A DNA stretch of 40,314 bases. Origin: Chloroflexota bacterium (GTDB lineage Bacteria > Chloroflexota > Limnocylindria > Limnocylindrales > CSP1-4). The stretch is from the NCBI GenBank assembly GCA_003141955.1, contig PLOC01000034.1, positions 1,153-41,466 on the forward strand, given 5' to 3'. The notes under the pieces are model-generated. The model was not told the origin of the DNA. It did not search any database and saw only the letters and a program-made list of their open reading frames with translations. A program made the translations under genes and the position numbers. Positions 36,272-40,314 of the stretch are shown here, in pieces (the stretch's first letter is position 1; each line of letters starts with the position of its first letter).

Positions 36272-38170
36272 ATGAGTGAGCCCACGCCGTCCTCGACCTC
36301 GCCCGAAGCAGCCTTCAGCCTGACTACGCCGTATCGCGACGTGACGTGCGGCGAGCTGCGCGCTGGCGACGCCGGGCGCGAAGTGCGAATAGCCGGCTGG
36401 GTCCATCGACGCCGGGACCACGGCCAGCTCATCTTCCTGGACCTGCGCGATCGCTACGGCATCACCCAGGTGGTTGTCAACCAGGCGGAGACACCTCAGG
36501 CCGCTTCGGTGGCCGCGAGGGTCCGCAACGAGTTCGTACTCGAGATCCGAGGCGCGGTCGCTCACAGGCTGGCCGGGATGGAGAACGCGAAGCTGGCAAC
36601 CGGCGAGATCGAAGTTCAGGCCCAATCGGTCGAGATCCTGAGCGAGGCGGAGACCCCACCCTTCTACATCAACGAGCCCGACGCGCCGGTCGACGAGAGC
36701 CTGCGGCTGAAGTATCGATACCTCGACATTCGGCGGCGGCCGATGCTCGAGCGGCTGATGCTGCGCTCGGAGCTTGTCCACGCCATCCGCGAGGCCCACT
36801 ACCGGGCCGGCTTCGTCGAGGTTGAGACGCCGATCCTGCTCAAGTCCACGCCCGAGGGTGCGCGCGATTTCATCGTCCCCAGCCGGCTTCAGCCCGGCAC
36901 CGTGTACGCGCTGCCCCAGAGCCCGCAGCAGCTCAAGCAGCTGTTGATGGTCGCCGGCATGGACCGCTACTTCCAGATCGCCCGCTGCTTCCGCGACGAG
37001 GACTTGCGCGGCGATCGCCAGCTCGAGTTCACCCAGCTTGACTTGGAGATGAGCTTCGTCACCGAACAGCGGGTGATGGACTTCGTCGAGGCAATGATCG
37101 TCGAGGTCAGCCGCAAGGTCGTGCCGGATCGGCCGATCCAGCAGCTGCCGTTTCCCCGGATCGACTATGCCGAGGCGCTCGAACGTTTCGGCTCCGACAA
37201 GCCCGACCTTCGGTTCGGCATGGAGCTGGTGGATCTCGCGCCGGCCCTGGGAGAGGGGAGCACGGGCTTCCACGTCTTTGACGAGGCCCTCGCCGCCGGA
37301 GGGCGCGTCAAAGCGATCGCGGCCCCGGGCATGGCCGATGCCAGCCGCTCACAGATCGATGAGCTGGTGCAGTTTGCGCGCCTGTACGGGGCCGGGGGCC
37401 TGGCCCATGTCTCGGTGGATGCCGACGGCGCGGCGCACTCGCCGATCGCGAAGTTCCTGGGCGAGGAGCGGATCGCGGCGGTGATTTCGGCCGCGGCGGC
37501 CGGGCCGGGCGACCTGGTCCTCATCGTCGCCAACGCGAACCATGAGATCGTGGCCGACGTGCTCGGCCGCCTGCGCCAGGAGCTGGGCCAGCGTCTCAGC
37601 CTGGCCGACCCGAACGTCCTGGCCTACTGCTGGGTGTACCACTTCCCGATGTACCAGTGGGATTCCGAGCGAGGACGCTGGGACGCCACTCACAATCCAT
37701 TCAGCGGGGTCTTGCCCGACGACGAGGGGCTTCTCGTCACCGCGTCCGGCGATCCGTACAGGCCGTCGCGCGGGGATCCGGCCGGTCGGGCGCGGGCGAT
37801 GCAGTACGACATCGCCCTCAACGGCTGGGAGCTCGGCGGCGGGTCGGTTCGGATCCACAGGCGCGAGCTGCTGCAGCGCAGCTTCGCGCTGCAGGGCTAC
37901 TCGCTCGAGAAGATGCACGACCTGTTCGGTGGGATCCTGGAGGCCTTCGACTACGGTGCGCCGCCGCACGGCGGGATCGCCATGGGCATCGACCGCTGGG
38001 CCGCTCTCTTCTCGAATCAGACCAACATTCGTGAGGTCATGGCCTTCCCGAAGACCCAGTCCGGGACCGACTTGATGCTGGAAGCCCCTTCACAGCCCGA
38101 TCCGGAGCAGTACGCTGAGCTCGGCCTGCGGTTTGAGGGTGTTAGCTCGCAGCAAATCGGCGGCCGCTAG
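36272..38170 (+). CDS. aspS: Aspartyl-tRNA synthetase (bacterial type)
   Basis: AspRS charges tRNA-Asp (and tRNA-Asn if non-discriminating, for later amidation by GatCAB). The 632-residue product has the OB anticodon domain (VRIAGWVHRRRDHGQLIFLDLRD), motif 2 FRDEDLRGDRQLEFTQLD, the bacterial-type GAD insertion (about residues 310-430), and motif 3 PPHGGIAMGIDRWAALF. GARDFIVPSR and YALPQSPQQLKQLLMVAGMD are typical. Its length exceeds E. coli AspRS (590) by an N-terminal extension and a C-terminal tail. The in-frame ATG at 36263 is three codons earlier, inside the likely -10 box, so 36272 is preferred. Confidence 0.95.
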   Translation: MSEPTPSSTSPEAAFSLTTPYRDVTCGELRAGDAGREVRIAGWVHRRRDHGQLIFLDLRDRYGITQVVVNQAETPQAASVAARVRNEFVLEIRGAVAHRLAGMENAKLATGEIEVQAQSVEILSEAETPPFYINEPDAPVDESLRLKYRYLDIRRRPMLERLMLRSELVHAIREAHYRAGFVEVETPILLKSTPEGARDFIVPSRLQPGTVYALPQSPQQLKQLLMVAGMDRYFQIARCFRDEDLRGDRQLEFTQLDLEMSFVTEQRVMDFVEAMIVEVSRKVVPDRPIQQLPFPRIDYAEALERFGSDKPDLRFGMELVDLAPALGEGSTGFHVFDEALAAGGRVKAIAAPGMADASRSQIDELVQFARLYGAGGLAHVSVDADGAAHSPIAKFLGEERIAAVISAAAAGPGDLVLIVANANHEIVADVLGRLRQELGQRLSLADPNVLAYCWVYHFPMYQWDSERGRWDATHNPFSGVLPDDEGLLVTASGDPYRPSRGDPAGRARAMQYDIALNGWELGGGSVRIHRRELLQRSFALQGYSLEKMHDLFGGILEAFDYGAPPHGGIAMGIDRWAALFSNQTNIREVMAFPKTQSGTDLMLEAPSQPDPEQYAELGLRFEGVSSQQIGGR

Positions 38171-38186
38171 GACACGAACACTCGGA

Positions 38187-38210
38187 CGCGGCCGCGCGGC
38201 CGCGCGGCCG
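38187..38210. repeat. Tandem 8-bp GCGGCCGC repeats
   Basis: Three adjacent copies of the self-complementary octamer GCGGCCGC (the last ending in G) lie between aspS and the next gene. The array can fold on itself and may end aspS transcription, or be a simple slippage tract. Confidence 0.6.
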
Positions 38211-38229
38211 GAGAAGGAGAGGGCGGAGT

Positions 38230-39216
38230 TTGGAATCAGAGACGGATCAGAGATACGTTCGCTCCCGGCGCTGCCACGGCGTTTTCGAGGCGGGGCTTCC
38301 CAACTGCTCGAGGTGCGGAGCGGCCTACGTCCCGTCCCCCGATGCACCGGAGGCCCAGCCCGGTTCGTACGCGGAGAAGTACATGGGCTCGGAGTTTGCC
38401 CCGTCGCCGGACGTGCCGCCATCGATCCCGCCGGCCAATCGGTCGGGGCTGGGCTTTCTGCTCGCGATTGGCGTGGTCCTGGTCATCACCGCGCTGGCTG
38501 TGGGTGGGTTGGTCGCGATGGGCGCCTTCGACAATCCGGCGCCGACGCCGCGCCAGGACATCGTCGTGGCCAAGCCGCCGACGCCGACTCCTGTGCCCAC
38601 CCTGCCACCGATCGTAACCAAGACGCTCCAGGAGCTCGCCGATCCCGACCTGAACATACACGTCTCGATCCGGACGACCGTATCGGTCAATGCCCGCGTA
38701 AACGGTCGTTCGGTATCGATGAACGTGAACATGGAGGTCGATTGCGCGGGCGGCAATGAATCGGGCACGGACACCACTGGCGGAGTCACCTATGACTGGC
38801 GTCTGGTCGACGGAACGTACTACCTGCGGCGAGAGCCCACCGGAACGTGGAAGGCCCAGGGTACGGTTTCTCCTTTCGTGGTCCTGAGCCCGCTGTTTTC
38901 GCTCACCGAACCTCGAATGCTCCAATACGATGGCCCCGACGAGGTGAATGGGGTACAGGCCGACAAGCTGGAGAGCACGCCCTGGTGGACTCCGGACTCC
39001 GGCAAATTGAGCGGCCTGGACGTTGCCACCCTGGACATCAGCCCCCAGCACACCCAGCTCGTGCTTTGGGTCGCCGGTGACGGCTCGCCGGTCTACGCCA
39101 CCTTCAGGGCGTGGACGGACGCCAGCGACGGGACCAACCTGCTCAACATCTCGACGACGTACACGTTCTCGAATGAGGGCGTAGTAATGCCTATCCCCAC
39201 GCCGACGATGAAGTAG
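38230..39216 (+). CDS. Zinc-ribbon/TM protein with exported beta-rich domain (TTG start)
   Basis: The 328-residue protein starts with a short Cys-containing segment (RCHGVFEAGLPNCSRCGAAY) that looks like a degenerate zinc ribbon with three cysteines. A Pro-rich stretch and one membrane helix (about residues 74-98, GLGFLLAIGVVLVITALAVG) follow, then a Pro/Thr linker (TPTPVPTLPP). The outer domain (about 130-328) is beta-rich (VSIRTTVSVNARVNGRSVSM, YDWRLVDGTYYLRR, KLSGLDVATLDIS), reminiscent of LppX/LprG-like lipid-binding folds, but I cannot confirm that. The TTG at 38230 is supported by GGAG and GGAGAGGG upstream. Function unknown. Confidence 0.7.
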   Translation: MESETDQRYVRSRRCHGVFEAGLPNCSRCGAAYVPSPDAPEAQPGSYAEKYMGSEFAPSPDVPPSIPPANRSGLGFLLAIGVVLVITALAVGGLVAMGAFDNPAPTPRQDIVVAKPPTPTPVPTLPPIVTKTLQELADPDLNIHVSIRTTVSVNARVNGRSVSMNVNMEVDCAGGNESGTDTTGGVTYDWRLVDGTYYLRREPTGTWKAQGTVSPFVVLSPLFSLTEPRMLQYDGPDEVNGVQADKLESTPWWTPDSGKLSGLDVATLDISPQHTQLVLWVAGDGSPVYATFRAWTDASDGTNLLNISTTYTFSNEGVVMPIPTPTMK

Positions 39217-39237
39217 CCGGCGCCGCGATCCAAAGGC

Positions 39238-39253
39238 CAGCGGCGATCCGCTG
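39238..39253. terminator. Hairpin between convergent genes
   Basis: CAGCGG and CCGCTG form a perfect six-pair stem around the tetraloop CGAT in the convergent gap between the zinc-ribbon/TM gene and the MobA-like gene. No T run follows on either side. Confidence 0.35.
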
Positions 39254-39277
39254 TCCGAGGTGCTCGGCCGGCACGAG

Positions 39278-39934
39278 CTACCGAGGCGGGTCGCCGGCTT
39301 GCGCCGGGAGCGCGGAGCTCCAATCCGTGGGCGGCGCGCTCGCCGGCTCGGGCGGGCCCTGGTAGCGGGGCAGATCGGCGCGGGACGTTGATATGTCGTG
39401 GACGATCCCCGGGTCGCCCAGCTCGATCTGGCGAATGGCAACGGCTGCGGCCGCGAGCGATTGGACCGCTTCTTCGGCCTGGAGTCCGGACAGGGCGGCC
39501 AAACGGTCGACCAGGGCCACGGGGAAAAGCATCGGGAAGCCGGGCTGCCCGCCGTAGGCCGCCCGAACGATCGCGTCTGGAGTGGCCCCATGCGCCTCCA
39601 CGAGTGAGGTGACGGTCTCCGGATCGACCCACACGAACTTGAAAGGCCACAGCAGCGCGGCCGATGTCTCTGCCACGCCGGCGACGGCGGTCCGCATCCC
39701 GTGCACGAACCAGCCGATGCCGCGCGGCTCGTCCGGCCCGGGCCTGGTCAGGGTAACGCCGACACCGGCGGCCGCGCGACGCAGGTCTTCGGTAACCTCC
39801 GGGACGACGACCACCGTGGGGAGGGCGCCTCCTGACCACGCGGCCTGGGCCAGGCGGCGAAGAGCGGGTTCCCCGTCGGCCGGGGCGAGGGCGGCCGACG
39901 GCTCCGGGACAATGACGACGGCGGCAACGGTCAT
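39278..39934 (-). CDS. MobA/MocA-like nucleotidyltransferase-fold protein, degenerate
   Basis: The 218-residue protein resembles the NTP_transf_3 (MobA/MocA/CTP-molybdopterin cytidylyltransferase) fold by its middle and C-terminal blocks: [33 protein letters not shown], and [22 protein letters not shown]. The N-terminal nucleotide loop of the family (LAAGxSxRMG...K) is replaced by [17 protein letters not shown], so nucleotide transfer is doubtful; it may be a regulator, a scaffold or a relic. The ATG at 39934 has AAGGAG seven bases upstream and a TACACT -10 box (39953-39958). The Pro-rich tail ([14 protein letters not shown]) is not conserved in the family. Fold fairly sure, function unknown. 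Confidence 0.6.
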   Translation of the reverse strand: MTVAAVVIVPEPSAALAPADGEPALRRLAQAAWSGGALPTVVVVPEVTEDLRRAAAGVGVTLTRPGPDEPRGIGWFVHGMRTAVAGVAETSAALLWPFKFVWVDPETVTSLVEAHGATPDAIVRAAYGGQPGFPMLFPVALVDRLAALSGLQAEEAVQSLAAAAVAIRQIELGDPGIVHDISTSRADLPRYQGPPEPASAPPTDWSSALPAQAGDPPR

Positions 39935-39952
39935 GGGCTATCTCCTTGGCCG

Positions 39953-39958
39953 AGTGTA
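39953..39958 (-). promoter_or_regulatory. -10 element (TACACT) for the MobA-like gene
   Basis: TACACT on the minus strand lies 18 bases upstream of the ATG at 39934, with AAGGAG in between, so this gene has a conventional short leader. Confidence 0.45.
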
Positions 39959-40014
39959 GCGCCTGTCGACGCTGGCGCTAATCGAGGCCAGGGGCGGCCG
40001 TTCTCCTGGGACTG

Positions 40015-40023
40015 TGCGACAAT
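40015..40023 (+). promoter_or_regulatory. Extended -10 element (TGCGACAAT) for typA
   Basis: TGC followed by GACAAT forms an extended -10 box that ends ten bases before the typA ATG. It nearly repeats the TGCGATAAT found before rlmN. Confidence 0.5.
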
Positions 40024-40033
40024 TCCGCCGCCC

Positions 40034-40314
40034 ATGAGTGACTCACGCAGTTCCGGCACGCCCGCGAGCCCTGGCTCGGCCACGCGATCCGATGTCCGGA
40101 ATCTGGCCATCGTCGCTCACGTCGACCACGGCAAGACCACCCTCGTCGACGCCATGCTTCGCCAGGCCGGGGCCTTCCGCGCCAACCAGATCGTGATGGA
40201 GCGGGTCATGGACTCCAACGACCTGGAGCGTGAGAAGGGGATCACCATCCTCGCCAAGCAGACTGCGGTCGACTACGACGGGATTCGCCTGAACATCGTC
40301 GACACGCCCGGCCA
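40034..40314 (+). CDS. typA: Translational GTPase TypA/BipA (5' part, cut by window end)
   Basis: TypA (BipA) is a ribosome-associated GTPase related to EF-G that supports 50S assembly and growth under stress. The visible 93 residues include the G1 motif [14 protein letters not shown], then [20 protein letters not shown] (the switch I/G2 region that separates TypA from EF-G and LepA), and NIVDTPG (G3). A 20-residue Ser/Pro-rich extension precedes the domain. The ATG at 40034 has no ribosome binding site but an extended -10 box ten bases upstream. The gene runs off the window at 40314. Confidence 0.94.
   Translation, partial: MSDSRSSGTPASPGSATRSDVRNLAIVAHVDHGKTTLVDAMLRQAGAFRANQIVMERVMDSNDLEREKGITILAKQTAVDYDGIRLNIVDTPG

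Overview
The window is high-GC (roughly two-thirds G+C by eye), densely coded bacterial chromosome. No mobile element, CRISPR array, rRNA or tRNA was recognised. Gene content (tandem Flp pilins, YloU/YloV-RecG cluster, C-zinc-type S18 and L28, DUF1634 beside TauE, a large IleRS with unusual signature motifs, LCP protein) and the many start codons lying just downstream of a -10 box fit a GC-rich Chloroflexota lineage (Ellin6529/Limnocylindria-like). That assignment is inference from style and gene order, not from a search.

Layout. 1-1.45 kb (minus): an APS-kinase-like gene and two very small Flp-type pilins in tandem, with a strong intrinsic terminator and several hairpins. 1.7-3.0 kb: rpsF-ssb-rpsR. 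3.1-5.3 kb: a membrane transport operon of TauE/SafE, DUF1634 and a Ca/Na-exchanger-like protein. 5.4-8.2 kb: ilvE, overlapped by a membrane GT2 glycosyltransferase that converges on a LytR-CpsA-Psr protein (8.2-9.95 kb, minus). 10.1-18.3 kb: ileS-lspA-rluD-gmk-priA. An RDD membrane protein lies on the minus strand (18.2-18.9 kb). 19.1-24.4 kb: def-fmt, rlmN-rpe-PAP2 protein-dtd. 24.5-25.8 kb (minus): a methyltransferase and rpmB. 25.9-32.9 kb: yloU-yloV(fakA)-recG-rsmD-coaD, a coiled-coil protein and yceD. 33.0-38.2 kb: ybjN-like, hisS, an ECF sigma factor with a probable anti-sigma partner, aspS. 38.2-40.3 kb: a zinc-ribbon/TM exported-domain protein, a degenerate MobA-like protein (minus), and the 5' end of typA.

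How it works together. Most genes serve translation: ribosomal proteins, four tRNA synthetase or tRNA quality-control genes, formylation and deformylation, rRNA modification and a ribosome-associated GTPase. Others serve DNA replication and repair (SSB, PriA, RecG) or the cell envelope (LspA, GT2, LCP, PAP2, RDD). From gmk to recG the order follows the Bacillus subtilis gmk-priA-def-fmt-rlmN-rpe-rpmB-yloU-yloV-recG block with several genes missing.

The most unusual signals are the tiny tandem pilins with structured intergenic RNA or DNA, non-canonical start codons (CTG for lspA, ATC for the coiled-coil gene, TTG for a pilin, an exchanger and an exported protein), the repeated arrangement of a -10 element 6-10 bases before a start codon, an IleRS with altered HIGH and KMSKS signatures, an ECF sigma/anti-sigma pair with a possible autoregulatory promoter, and a MobA-like protein without the nucleotide-binding loop. 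I do not see a clear, wholly new defence or metabolic system.
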